Source: Chitinophaga agri
GTDB lineage: Bacteria > Bacteroidota > Bacteroidia > Chitinophagales > Chitinophagaceae
Assembly: GCF_010093065.1 (NCBI RefSeq)
Contig: NZ_CP048113.1
Location: 248,001 to 312,000 of the forward strand
Length of the DNA stretch: 64,000 nt
Reading direction: 5' to 3'
Shown here: positions 28,235 to 36,571 of the stretch, piece by piece
Layout: each line of letters begins with the position of its first letter
Position numbering within the stretch: position 1 is the first letter of the stretch
The notes under the pieces: model-generated
What the model saw: the letters and a program-made list of their open reading frames with translations, nothing else
What the model was told of the DNA's origin: nothing
Database searches by the model: none
Program-made: the position numbers and the translations under genes

Positions 28235-28706
28235 TTCGTTTCCCCGCATACATCTATTCCCGACACTACACTCATACCGGTGAGTTTTTCAGACGAAGCG
28301 TTACCGCCCGGCCACCGGTCTGATCTCCATACAAACAGGGTGCTTAATGGTCACTTTAAGGGCACCAAAAGGGCACTTCAATATCCCGGGGATATTGAAG
28401 TGCCCTTTTGGTGCCCTTAAAGTGACTATAGCGTAAGCCGATCAGACACAGTTGAAACACTGAACAGATGCTATAGACAATACAGGTATTGTACTACTTA
28501 ACTTAGTATTTTTTAAATCCCGCCATTACTTGCCGGAAGAAACGGATGGACACAAGTTATTACGTATCAATCCATCAAAGCAGAGCCTGCTAATAAATGG
28601 TGACAATGCACCTGCTTGGTTGACTTAATCAACTGAATCTAAATATGCTCTACATTACGTATTTAATAAAGCTAAAAATTCACTAATACAATAAAAAGAA
28701 TATTTG
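28235..28706. other. Intergenic region
   Basis: No coding frame is credible here. The main content is the long palindrome at 28350-28426, listed separately; the remainder after 28430 is AT-rich and leads to the promoter of the small zinc-ribbon gene. Confidence 0.5.
28350..28426. repeat. 77-bp perfect odd palindrome (38-bp arms)
   Basis: Centred on base 28388, bases pair perfectly outwards for 38 positions (28350 with 28426 through 28387 with 28389); position 28349/28427 breaks it. Each arm contains GGGCAC twice in direct orientation, 10 bases apart. It starts 116 bases after the oxidoreductase stop. RNA from either strand could fold into one very long hairpin. This is far longer than an intrinsic terminator and lacks a T tract, so it may be a small palindromic (REP/MITE-like) element or a structured RNA. 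Confidence 0.9.
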
Positions 28707-28714
28707 TACCTTTG
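28707..28714 (+). promoter_or_regulatory. Putative -7 promoter box (TACCTTTG)
   Basis: Exact TAnnTTTG match 52 bases before the start codon of the zinc-ribbon protein. It favours ATG 28766 over the in-frame upstream start at 28712, which falls inside the box. No convincing -33 TTG box is visible. Confidence 0.45.
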
Positions 28715-28765
28715 AAAGGTTGTGTAGAACGACTACACCTATGCCTAACAAATAACATAATCCCT

Positions 28766-29038
28766 ATGAGTTACGTCTTGTTACAGGGCACTTCTAACGA
28801 TGTGGAACGTATAGAATTGCAGGATTGCCCTAAATGTAAACACGGTGTGCTGGAAGACAGGTTACCCCGTGGTTTCTTCGCTAAATATTTCCTCGGTTTT
28901 TTACCCTTGCGTAAGTACATCTGCTACTCTTGTTTAAAGACCAGCTATGTGTTACACAAGCCTAAAAAAGAGAAAGTGCATGTTGAAACACCGTTACCGG
29001 TTGTAAGACCCGAACGTGTGGCTATACCGGCACACTAA
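28766..29038 (+). CDS. Small zinc-ribbon-like protein
   Basis: A 90-residue basic protein with two CxxC pairs, CPKCKHG (about residues 18-24) and CYSCLK (about residues 53-58), separated by a hydrophobic FFAKYFLGFLPLRK stretch. This fits a single zinc ribbon; no catalytic motif is present. The tail is rich in Lys, Pro and Val. It is a single-gene unit with its own candidate promoter and a strong terminator. Function unknown. Confidence 0.75.
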   Translation: MSYVLLQGTSNDVERIELQDCPKCKHGVLEDRLPRGFFAKYFLGFLPLRKYICYSCLKTSYVLHKPKKEKVHVETPLPVVRPERVAIPAH

Positions 29039-29082
29039 CTGTGGAATAACGTAAAAACATATATTTTTTTTGTAGTAAAGAT

Positions 29083-29116
29083 TACCCGGTGCTGACCCTG
29101 GCACCGGGTATTTTTA
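29083..29116 (+). terminator. Rho-independent terminator
   Basis: Perfect 10-bp stem (TACCCGGTGC / GCACCGGGTA) with an 8-base loop followed by TTTTTATTT, 45 bases after the zinc-ribbon gene stop. Confidence 0.9.
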
Positions 29117-29117
29117 T

Positions 29118-29853
29118 TTCAGATAATCTGTGTTGTTCATAATTGAAGAAAAATGAATTTGTAGAAATCTTTATTTGTTAATCCTTTTCCTTTAAATATA
29201 ACGGCTGAGCTTCGTCTTCTGAAAATTCTGAAACAAAGGCATCTATGTTATTGTTATAAAACGCAGTGTGGTTGAAAACCGGGAAGGTCTGACTTTGGTA
29301 TAGTGTTTGTTTCAACTGTTTCGCAGCATAACTGTTCACAAGCAAAAACTTTAAAGTCTGCTCACAACACCTTTAGAGTATACCAAACGAGTCAACTGAC
29401 ATGCCATGAAAGACTCATTACTTCGTGTTGTTATTACTATGTTTCTGAAGAGCGCCCACGTTAAATGGCCATCGTCACTACGCTATTATAATGCGTTTGG
29501 ATACATGCGTGTCTGTGATGTTATGAATTATCATTGCGTATAACTACGTAATATTTGATATTGATTATTTTACTATTCCACGATACTGAAAGAAAGGCAC
29601 TAACACCGAAAGCACGGATATACGCTGTATGGAAAATTTATGTAAATCGATGAGCTTCTAATATGATGGAATATTAATATTAGAGTTAAAAACATTTGGT
29701 CAGACTCATCTATAAACCGGGTAAAATTTAATATTATGTATTTATTTTGCACGCAGGTTAAAACATAATCTACTGAAAAACATATTGTTTGAGAGATTCC
29801 AGCGGTTGATGAAAAACTATTGATACAAGTTTTAACCTTATCTAATTAAACTG
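29118..29853. other. Long AT-rich leader upstream of the exopolysaccharide operon
   Basis: A 736-base stretch without a credible gene. It is AT-rich, with a near-consensus -7 box (TATTTTG, 29743-29749) about 105 bases before the first operon gene. A 9-bp inverted pair TTTGGTATA / TATACCAAA lies at 29294-29302 and 29379-29387. No UpxY/NusG-like gene, which often precedes Bacteroides capsule operons, is present. Confidence 0.5.
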
Positions 29854-31785
29854 ATGACTAAAAGATCATGGATTACCCCGTCCTGGCTGATTTTGTTGTT
29901 AGACCTTGGGTGTTCGATTGTTGCAATGAGCCTGGCTTTCCTGCTTAGGCTTAACTTTAACATCGAAGACTTTGGTCGATACCCCATGCAGGATATCGTG
30001 CTTGTTGTAGTGAGCGTGAATTTATTGCTGTCGCTCTTGTTTCGTACCTACATGGGTATCGTACGTTATACGAGCATGGCCGACATAGGACGTATATCAT
30101 GCGTCAGCCTCATAAGCGCCGTCATATACTACAATGTCAATGTCGCAGCTGTCGCATATACCAGAGAGAATATGTTTCCGCTGTCTGTCATTGCTATCAA
30201 CTTCTTCATTAATACTTTCTTCCTTTTATCCTACAGACTGTTTGTCAAATGGGTCTTCCGCTATTACAGCCGCTATGGTGTCATTAATAAAACAAAGGCC
30301 GTCATCTATAATGCCGGACACTCTGGTCTTATGGTGCGTAAGGCTATCCATGAAGACCAGACGGGGAATATCCGCATCGCGGGATTCCTTGATGATAAAC
30401 TAACGCGCACAGGCAAACGCCTGGACGGTCTCCCCATCTTCAGTACGCGCCGTGACTCGCTGGAAAAGCTGGTCAGACAGGAGAAGATAAAACTTCTCAT
30501 CGTGGCAGATGAAACGCCCGATACACAATTGCTGAACAATCTTGTAGACAACTGCTTTGCCCTGAATATTAAGGTACAGAAAGTCTTACCCGTGAACAAA
30601 TGGATCAATGCCGGCTGGAGCCCCGCCAAACTACAGGATATTAAAATTGAAGATCTGCTGGACAGGTCAGTGATTAACATAAATAATGAACAGGTAAGCA
30701 GAGAAACAAGAGGTAAGGCCATCCTGGTGACCGGCGCCGCCGGATCAATTGGCAGTGAACTGGTCAGACAACTCGCCAAACTCAGCCCGTCCGTGATCCT
30801 GATGTGCGACAAGGCGGAATCTCCGTTGCATGAACTTGAATTGGAAATGGCAGAACTGCACCCGGGTGTCACCGTCGTTCCCTACATCGCTAACATCTGC
30901 GACAGGATCCGTATGCAGCAGCTGTTTGAAGTGTATGAACCTGCAGTAGTATATCACGCCGCTGCCTATAAACATGTGCCAATGATGGAGAAGAACCCCT
31001 CTGTCGCTGTACTCAATAATGTACTCGGCACAAAGATGTTATCGGAGCTCTCCGTGGAATTTGGTGTGGAGAAATTTGTAATGGTCTCTACTGACAAGGC
31101 GGTCAATCCGACTAATGTTATGGGGGCTTCCAAAAGGATCGCAGAGATCTTTACCCAGTCCTACAACACACACGTTAACCGTCAGTTTAAAAAGACCGGC
31201 CCTGTATACAGTACGCCTCCCACCAGGTTTATCACCACCAGGTTTGGCAACGTGCTTGGCTCAAACGGATCTGTTATCCCACGCTTTAAACAACAACTGG
31301 AAAAAGGTGGTCCGCTCACGGTTACCCACCCCGATATCACCCGTTACTTTATGACCATTCCCGAGGCTTGTCAGCTGGTACTCGAAGCTGGCGCGATGGG
31401 ACAGGGCGGAGAGATATTCGTCTTTGATATGGGGCAACCAGTGAAGATCGCTGAACTGGCCAGTAAAATGATCCGTATGAGTGGCAGAGAGCCTGGTGTA
31501 GATATACAGATCGTCTATACAGGACTAAGGCCCGGTGAAAAACTATATGAAGAACTGCTGAACACTGCTGAAAATACACTGAGTACTTACCATGAAAAGA
31601 TCATGATAGCAAGAGTGCGGGAGTACGACTTTGTTGAAGTAAATGAAGAAATTGAAAAACTGATCGCTTCTGCCCAGAAGCATTATATCACGCCGACAGT
31701 TGCATTGATGAAGCAGCTGGTGCCGGAATTTATCAGCAAGAACTCTACGTACGAGCAGCTAGATAAAGACAAGATCAAGTTATAA
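29854..31785 (+). CDS. Membrane UDP-GlcNAc 4,6-dehydratase-like enzyme (WbpM/FlaA1/CapD type)
   Basis: A 643-residue inner-membrane enzyme. Four membrane helices occupy about residues 10-150. A first Rossmann-like domain follows (IYNAGHSGLMVRKAI), then the catalytic short-chain dehydrogenase domain from about 285 with NAD loop TGAAGSIGSELVRQL and the active-site stretch STDKAVNPTNVMGASKRIAE (Thr/Asp/Lys and downstream Lys). Family enzymes make UDP-4-keto-6-deoxy-GlcNAc. Together with the reductase at 51310 and transferase at 52230 it would supply a QuiNAc-type first sugar. It is the first gene of the operon. Confidence 0.88.
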   Translation: MTKRSWITPSWLILLLDLGCSIVAMSLAFLLRLNFNIEDFGRYPMQDIVLVVVSVNLLLSLLFRTYMGIVRYTSMADIGRISCVSLISAVIYYNVNVAAVAYTRENMFPLSVIAINFFINTFFLLSYRLFVKWVFRYYSRYGVINKTKAVIYNAGHSGLMVRKAIHEDQTGNIRIAGFLDDKLTRTGKRLDGLPIFSTRRDSLEKLVRQEKIKLLIVADETPDTQLLNNLVDNCFALNIKVQKVLPVNKWINAGWSPAKLQDIKIEDLLDRSVININNEQVSRETRGKAILVTGAAGSIGSELVRQLAKLSPSVILMCDKAESPLHELELEMAELHPGVTVVPYIANICDRIRMQQLFEVYEPAVVYHAAAYKHVPMMEKNPSVAVLNNVLGTKMLSELSVEFGVEKFVMVSTDKAVNPTNVMGASKRIAEIFTQSYNTHVNRQFKKTGPVYSTPPTRFITTRFGNVLGSNGSVIPRFKQQLEKGGPLTVTHPDITRYFMTIPEACQLVLEAGAMGQGGEIFVFDMGQPVKIAELASKMIRMSGREPGVDIQIVYTGLRPGEKLYEELLNTAENTLSTYHEKIMIARVREYDFVEVNEEIEKLIASAQKHYITPTVALMKQLVPEFISKNSTYEQLDKDKIKL

Positions 31786-31871
31786 TATTCCTCTTAATAA
31801 AAAACAGATCCAGCCCGCCAGCTCAATTTTGGTGCGCAGGAAGGAAAAGTATTTAAATATTCGTTTTTCTA

Positions 31872-32723
31872 ATGAGAATTATTAACTACGAGAATTATTG
31901 CAGTAAACCCTTCAGATCATTACTCCATTTATCGGGAGCCATTCTTTCTTTGTGTCTGTTCGCTTGTTCAACACCGAAGAATATCACCTACTTCCAGGAT
32001 ATGGCTGATACAGCGAGATTAAGATCCGTATCACAGGCAGAATATTATACTCCCACTATTCAGCCGGATGATATCCTGCAGGTTACTATCCAGACATTGG
32101 ACCCTACCGCTACCGCATTGTTAAACCAGAACGCGACTGCCTCATGGCCGGTAGCAGGTGGCAATACCAACAGTGCAGTACCCGGCGGCACGCCCGTCGG
32201 TAACAATGTAACAGGCTATCTCGTCGATAAGAACGGATATGTCATATTACCGCTTATCGGAAAGGTATTAGTAAAGGATAAGACAACGGATAAGGTCCGT
32301 GATGAAATAAATACCAAAGCGGCTGAATACTACAAAGACCCGATCGTCAATGTTCGCTTTGCGAATTTTAAAGTGACTGTCTTAGGTGAAGTGAACCGCC
32401 CTTCCACTTATGTAATGCCTAATGAAAAAGTCACCTTACTCGATGCAATCGGTATGGCTGGAGACCTCACGATATATGGCAAAAGAGAGAACGTGCTGCT
32501 CGTCAGAGAGAACGGAAAGAACAAAGATTTTATCCGTTTTAATCTCAATGACAGCCATACCTTCTCTTCTCCGTATTTCTACCTCCATCAGGGCGATGTG
32601 GTATATGTCGAGCCAAACAAATATAAAGTGGCTTCACAGGACATTTCGCAGGTCAGGAAATGGTCGCTCATTACAGCAGGCCTGACACTATTGATTGTAA
32701 TTGTTTCGAGAGTTAACTTTTAA
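31872..32723 (+). CDS. Wza-type polysaccharide export lipoprotein (outer membrane channel)
   Basis: A 283-residue lipoprotein with lipobox LFAC near residue 33. Poly_export domain starts QPDDILQVTIQTLDP and contains GYLVDKNGYVILPLIGKV; one SLBB-like domain follows (VTVLGEVNRPSTYVMP). A hydrophobic C-terminal helix (WSLITAGLTLLIVIVSRV) is the likely transmembrane exit helix, as in Bacteroidota Wza homologues. It precedes the Wzc-like kinase by 10 bases, its usual partner. Confidence 0.92.
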   Translation: MRIINYENYCSKPFRSLLHLSGAILSLCLFACSTPKNITYFQDMADTARLRSVSQAEYYTPTIQPDDILQVTIQTLDPTATALLNQNATASWPVAGGNTNSAVPGGTPVGNNVTGYLVDKNGYVILPLIGKVLVKDKTTDKVRDEINTKAAEYYKDPIVNVRFANFKVTVLGEVNRPSTYVMPNEKVTLLDAIGMAGDLTIYGKRENVLLVRENGKNKDFIRFNLNDSHTFSSPYFYLHQGDVVYVEPNKYKVASQDISQVRKWSLITAGLTLLIVIVSRVNF

Positions 32724-32733
32724 ATGTTACGAC

Positions 32734-35124
32734 ATGCAGAACGGTGCGCATATAAATGGAGGCGGACAACTAAACGGATCACCTGTATCTGAAGGGTTGA
32801 CTGATGGTGGTATCAACCTCCGTAAGATGGTGGATAAATTATTTACTTACTGGAAGTGGTTTGTACTCTGTATCGGCCTGGGCATCTTCTTGTCCTGGCT
32901 GTTCATGCGGTACGCCGCACCGGAATATAAAGTGAATGCCAAAATACTGGTGCAGGACGATAAGAAAGGATCTTCGTCCGGTGGAATGGAAGTACTTCAG
33001 CAGCTCGAACTGTTTAATACCAAAAGCAGCGTGGATAATGAAATCGAGATCCTTAAATCCCGCTCACTGATGCAGAAGGTCGTACAGGAACTGCAGCTGA
33101 ACGTAACACTCTTTGCAGAAGGACGCGTGAAAGAAAGTGAGATCTTCAGAGAATCTCCTTTTGTTGTTAAATGGCTGTCAATGGAAGATTCTGTTAAACC
33201 TGTACGCTACACCCTGCAACAGGAAGCCGGTAAAATAAGGTTGACAAAAAAGAACTTCAGCCGTACCATCTCCTCCGGCGATACCATGCATCTCACCGAA
33301 GGTGTTGTCAAAATTGATCTGAATCCTGCATTCCCCAGCGGAGAGGATAAGTACCACATGAACATCACTTCCGTCGATAAAGCAGTGGCGGCCTTTCAGA
33401 AAATGGTCAGCATCAGCATTCCAAATAAACAGGTCAGTACCATTGACCTCACCCTGAATACCCGGGTGCCATCCAAGGGGGAAATGATCCTGAACAAACT
33501 TGTGGACGCGTACCTGAGGGCCAGTATTGAGGATAAGAACCGCATTGCTGACAGTACCATTGCTTTTATAGATAACCGACTGGTGATCGTCAGCCAGGAA
33601 CTGAGTGGTGTCGAAAAGGATATCGAGCACTTCAAACAGGCCAATGAACTGGCCAATATAGACGAACAGGCTAAACAGCTGGTAACCGGAAGCGGCGATT
33701 TTAACAGGCAGCTGACCGAACAGCAGGTGAAGCTGAGCGTTGTGGAATCGCTGGCGCAGTACCTTGGAGACGATAAGAACACCAAACGGGTTGTGCCGTC
33801 TTCTCTCATTGTGCAGGACCCTACTTTCGTAGGACTGGTAGAAAAGTATAATACCCTACAGATGGAAAGGGAAAGACTGCTGATGTCCAGTACAGAGTCC
33901 AATCCACTGGTGAGGAACCTTGACCAGCAGCTGGCCGGATTGCGGGGAGACCTGCGCACGAACATCGGCTCTGTAAAGACCGGTATCCAGATCAGCATCA
34001 ATGAACTGGAGAACCGCCAGGGAGCACTTAACCAGAAAATACGTGCCGTACCTGCCAAAGAAAGGGTATTCCTGGATTTCTCCCGCCAGCAGGCTATCAA
34101 ACAGGACCTGTACCTGTTCCTGCTGAAGAAACGTGAGGAATCAGCTATTTCCAAATCATCCAATATGGCAATAGCCAGGGTCATTGATGCGGCGAAAAGT
34201 GATGCAGGACCATTTAAGCCTAAAAAATCACTTATCTACCTCGTAGGGATCATTCTGGGTGTTGCGGTGCCCTCCATCGTCATCTACCTTATGGAATTGC
34301 TCAATACGCGTATCCGGAACAGAGATGACATCACCAATAATACCAATGTCCCTATCCTGGGTGAGATCGGACACTCCGATGAAAAGAATATGGTGGTGCT
34401 CAATTCCAATACCCTCACACCAGTAGCCGAGCAGTTCCGTGCTATTCGTACCAACCTGCAGTTCATCCTTACCGGGCAAAAAGATAAGGTCATCCTGCTG
34501 ACGTCCAGCATGAGTGGTGAAGGGAAGTCATTCGTTGCCAGTAACCTGTCCATGATCCTGGCAATGTCTGGGAAAAAGGTCGTGCTGATGGAAATGGACC
34601 TTCGTAAGCCGAAAATCTCTGAATACCTGGGGCTGACCAATCACACCGGTTTCAGTACCTACGTGATAGGAAAGTCCAGCCTGGAGAGCATCATAAAACC
34701 TTCCGGTATCCATGACAACTGCTGGGTGATCAGTTCCGGCCCTATTCCACCGAATCCGGCAGAACTCCTGTTGCAGGAACAGACAAAACGCCTCTTCGAT
34801 GAACTACGTTCCAGGTTTGATTTTATCCTCGTGGATACGGCGCCTATTGGTCTCGTTACGGATGCGCAGTTACTGGCTAACTATGCAGATGCAACGCTTT
34901 ACCTGATCAGACAGGGGCACACCTTCAAGGAGCAGCTGAAGATCTCCAAAGAACTGTATGAGCTGCGGAAGATGCCAAAGATCAACATCATTGTCAATGA
35001 CGTAAAACGAGCTGCCGGAAGTGGTTATGGCTATGGCTACGGCTATGGCTATGGCTATGGATATAACATGTCACCACGTAGAACACTTGTGTCCAGGATT
35101 AAGAAGTCCCTTGTCAACAAATAA
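32734..35124 (+). CDS. Wzc-type polysaccharide co-polymerase with BY-kinase domain
   Basis: A 796-residue inner-membrane protein. ATG 32734 (MQNGAHINGG) is preferred to TTG 32701, which overlaps the export gene. Wzz domain with two membrane helices (about residues 35-56 and 500-520) and a long coiled-coil periplasmic part. The C-terminal tyrosine autokinase carries Walker A SSMSGEGKSF, Walker A' VVLMEMDLRKP and Walker B FILVDTAP. A tail of seven Gly-Tyr pairs (residues 764-777) is the phosphorylation cluster. It regulates chain length and export. Confidence 0.93.
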   Translation: MQNGAHINGGGQLNGSPVSEGLTDGGINLRKMVDKLFTYWKWFVLCIGLGIFLSWLFMRYAAPEYKVNAKILVQDDKKGSSSGGMEVLQQLELFNTKSSVDNEIEILKSRSLMQKVVQELQLNVTLFAEGRVKESEIFRESPFVVKWLSMEDSVKPVRYTLQQEAGKIRLTKKNFSRTISSGDTMHLTEGVVKIDLNPAFPSGEDKYHMNITSVDKAVAAFQKMVSISIPNKQVSTIDLTLNTRVPSKGEMILNKLVDAYLRASIEDKNRIADSTIAFIDNRLVIVSQELSGVEKDIEHFKQANELANIDEQAKQLVTGSGDFNRQLTEQQVKLSVVESLAQYLGDDKNTKRVVPSSLIVQDPTFVGLVEKYNTLQMERERLLMSSTESNPLVRNLDQQLAGLRGDLRTNIGSVKTGIQISINELENRQGALNQKIRAVPAKERVFLDFSRQQAIKQDLYLFLLKKREESAISKSSNMAIARVIDAAKSDAGPFKPKKSLIYLVGIILGVAVPSIVIYLMELLNTRIRNRDDITNNTNVPILGEIGHSDEKNMVVLNSNTLTPVAEQFRAIRTNLQFILTGQKDKVILLTSSMSGEGKSFVASNLSMILAMSGKKVVLMEMDLRKPKISEYLGLTNHTGFSTYVIGKSSLESIIKPSGIHDNCWVISSGPIPPNPAELLLQEQTKRLFDELRSRFDFILVDTAPIGLVTDAQLLANYADATLYLIRQGHTFKEQLKISKELYELRKMPKINIIVNDVKRAAGSGYGYGYGYGYGYGYNMSPRRTLVSRIKKSLVNK
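35023..35064 (+). repeat. Gly-Tyr codon repeat (7 units of 6 bases)
   Basis: Seven consecutive GGN-TAY codon pairs, mostly GGCTAT, in the C-terminal tail of the tyrosine kinase. The near-identical 6-mers could slip by whole units and so change the number of phosphorylatable tyrosines without changing frame. Confidence 0.9.
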
Positions 35125-35142
35125 CAGCAAAACATATCGGAG

Positions 35143-36141
35143 ATGGAATTAAAGAACAAAAGAGTGCTGGTAACAGGGGCGGATGGCTTCATAGGAAGTC
35201 ACCTGGTAGAGCGGTTATTGGAAGAAGGTGCTATCGTCAAGGCCTTTGTCTATTATAATTCATTTAATAGCTGGGGGTGGCTGGATACATTCCCGCCGGA
35301 AAAGCTGGACCGTATTCAGGTATTTGCCGGTGACATCCGTGATCCGAATGGTGTGCGCACGGCTATGAAAGACATTGATGTGGTTTTTCACCTGGCTGCA
35401 CTGATCGCTATTCCATTTAGTTATCATTCCCCTGATTCGTACATCGACACGAATGTGAAAGGGACGCTGAATATCGTACAGGCGGCCAGAGACCTGAACA
35501 TTGCCCGCGTACTGGTAACCTCTACTTCTGAGGTATATGGTACAGCGCAATACATTCCGATAGATGAGAAACATGCCCGGCAGCCACAGTCGCCCTATTC
35601 TGCTTCCAAGATCGGTGCAGACTGTATAGCGGAATCTTTTTACAGAAGTTTTGATCTGCCACTGACCATCGTAAGGCCCTTTAACACCTATGGCCCGAGA
35701 CAGTCAGCCAGAGCGGTCATTCCTACCATCATCACGCAACTGCTGAACGGAAAGGAAGCCATCAAACTGGGCGATACCACACCAACCCGCGATCTGCTTT
35801 TTGTGAAGGACACGGCAAATGGTTTTGTGGAAATAGCGAAGTCAGATGCACTGATTGGACATGATTGCAATATAGCTACACAATCGGAGATCACGATTGC
35901 AGAAGTGGCGAATGAACTTATTCAGCAGATCAATCCGGCAGCAATGATCGTTATGGATGATCAGCGGCTGCGTCCTGAAAAGTCTGAAGTGTTCAGACTG
36001 TACGGCGCCAATGAAAAGATCCGGACATATACACGATGGGAGCCACAATATACACTGAGTCAGGGTCTTGCGGCGACAATAGGCTGGTTCAGGAAAAAAG
36101 AAAATCTGAAACAGTATAAAGCAGAGATATATAACATATGA
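35143..36141 (+). CDS. legB: LegB-type NAD-dependent 4,6-dehydratase (legionaminic acid pathway)
   Basis: A 332-residue extended short-chain dehydrogenase. NAD loop TGADGFIGSHLVERL, the LegB-like YNSFNSWGWLDT segment, active-site TSTSEVYGT and YSASKIGAD (Tyr-x3-Lys), and RPFNTYGPRQSARAVIPTII. Family enzymes convert GDP- or UDP-GlcNAc to the 4-keto-6-deoxy sugar. Next comes the legC remnant through an ATGA overlap. Full length and intact by eye. Confidence 0.85.
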   Translation: MELKNKRVLVTGADGFIGSHLVERLLEEGAIVKAFVYYNSFNSWGWLDTFPPEKLDRIQVFAGDIRDPNGVRTAMKDIDVVFHLAALIAIPFSYHSPDSYIDTNVKGTLNIVQAARDLNIARVLVTSTSEVYGTAQYIPIDEKHARQPQSPYSASKIGADCIAESFYRSFDLPLTIVRPFNTYGPRQSARAVIPTIITQLLNGKEAIKLGDTTPTRDLLFVKDTANGFVEIAKSDALIGHDCNIATQSEITIAEVANELIQQINPAAMIVMDDQRLRPEKSEVFRLYGANEKIRTYTRWEPQYTLSQGLAATIGWFRKKENLKQYKAEIYNI

Positions 36142-36389
36142 TACATACAGCCAGATTTGACAGGTCGAAAGAATTACAGCAATACTTGAATGCCAATGGT
36201 ATACAAACCAGACCTTTCTGGGTGCCTATGCACAGATTGCCGGCTTTTGCCAACGATATCTATTATCATTTCAGTGATGTCAGCGAAGATATTTATGCGA
36301 ACAGTCTGAGTCTGTCGTGTTCAACAAACATCGCAGATGAGGAAATAGAAAAGGTCATATGCAATATTAAAAACTTTTATGACAGGTAA
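36138..36389 (+). pseudogene. legC: legC remnant (PLP aminotransferase, only C-terminal ~80 residues)
   Basis: An 83-codon frame begins at the ATGA overlap with legB and after two or three codons runs into the C-terminus of a DegT/DnrJ/EryC1-type aminotransferase: RFDRSKELQQYLNANGIQTR, then PFWVPMHRLPAF and ANSLSLSCSTNIADEEIEKV. The PLP-binding Lys domain, roughly 300 residues, is missing. This looks like a large internal deletion that kept the start codon, the overlap with legB and the natural 3' end. It cannot be an active aminotransferase. Confidence 0.82.
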
Positions 36390-36571
36390 ACCTTCGGTCC
36401 TGATGGCGGTGTTTGCCCGGCTCACAGAAAAGAATGCTGCTTCTGCAACTGTTATGTCTGCCCACACGCAGGTATCAGCTTATGCGGAGATTGGAGCCGG
36501 AAATATCATCGAACCTGTCAGTATCAGGTAAGACATACGCTGGTCAGCCGTGTAAAATCATCAGTAAATGA
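36379..36571 (+). pseudogene. NeuD/PglD-type sugar acyltransferase remnant
   Basis: ATG 36379 overlaps the legC end. The first codons (MTGKPSVL) resemble a NeuD start, then the frame jumps to VFARLTEKNAASATVMSAHT and VSAYAEIGAGNII, the start of the left-handed beta-helix, and stops at 36529. In another frame the natural C-terminus is still readable (KTYAGQPCKIISK, to the stop at 36569-36571), which overlaps the legI ATG as ATGA. The Rossmann part and most of the hexapeptide helix are gone. Family length is about 210 residues; about 60 remain. Confidence 0.7.

Noticed and set aside
29294..29387. 9-bp inverted repeat that might flank an invertible promoter
   Set aside because: Arms are short, no recombinase gene is nearby, and such pairs occur by chance in AT-rich DNA; kept only as a remark in the leader region.
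33396..34184. 262-codon minus-strand frame inside the Wzc-like gene
   Set aside because: Ser/Leu-rich antisense frame of a real gene; no motif.
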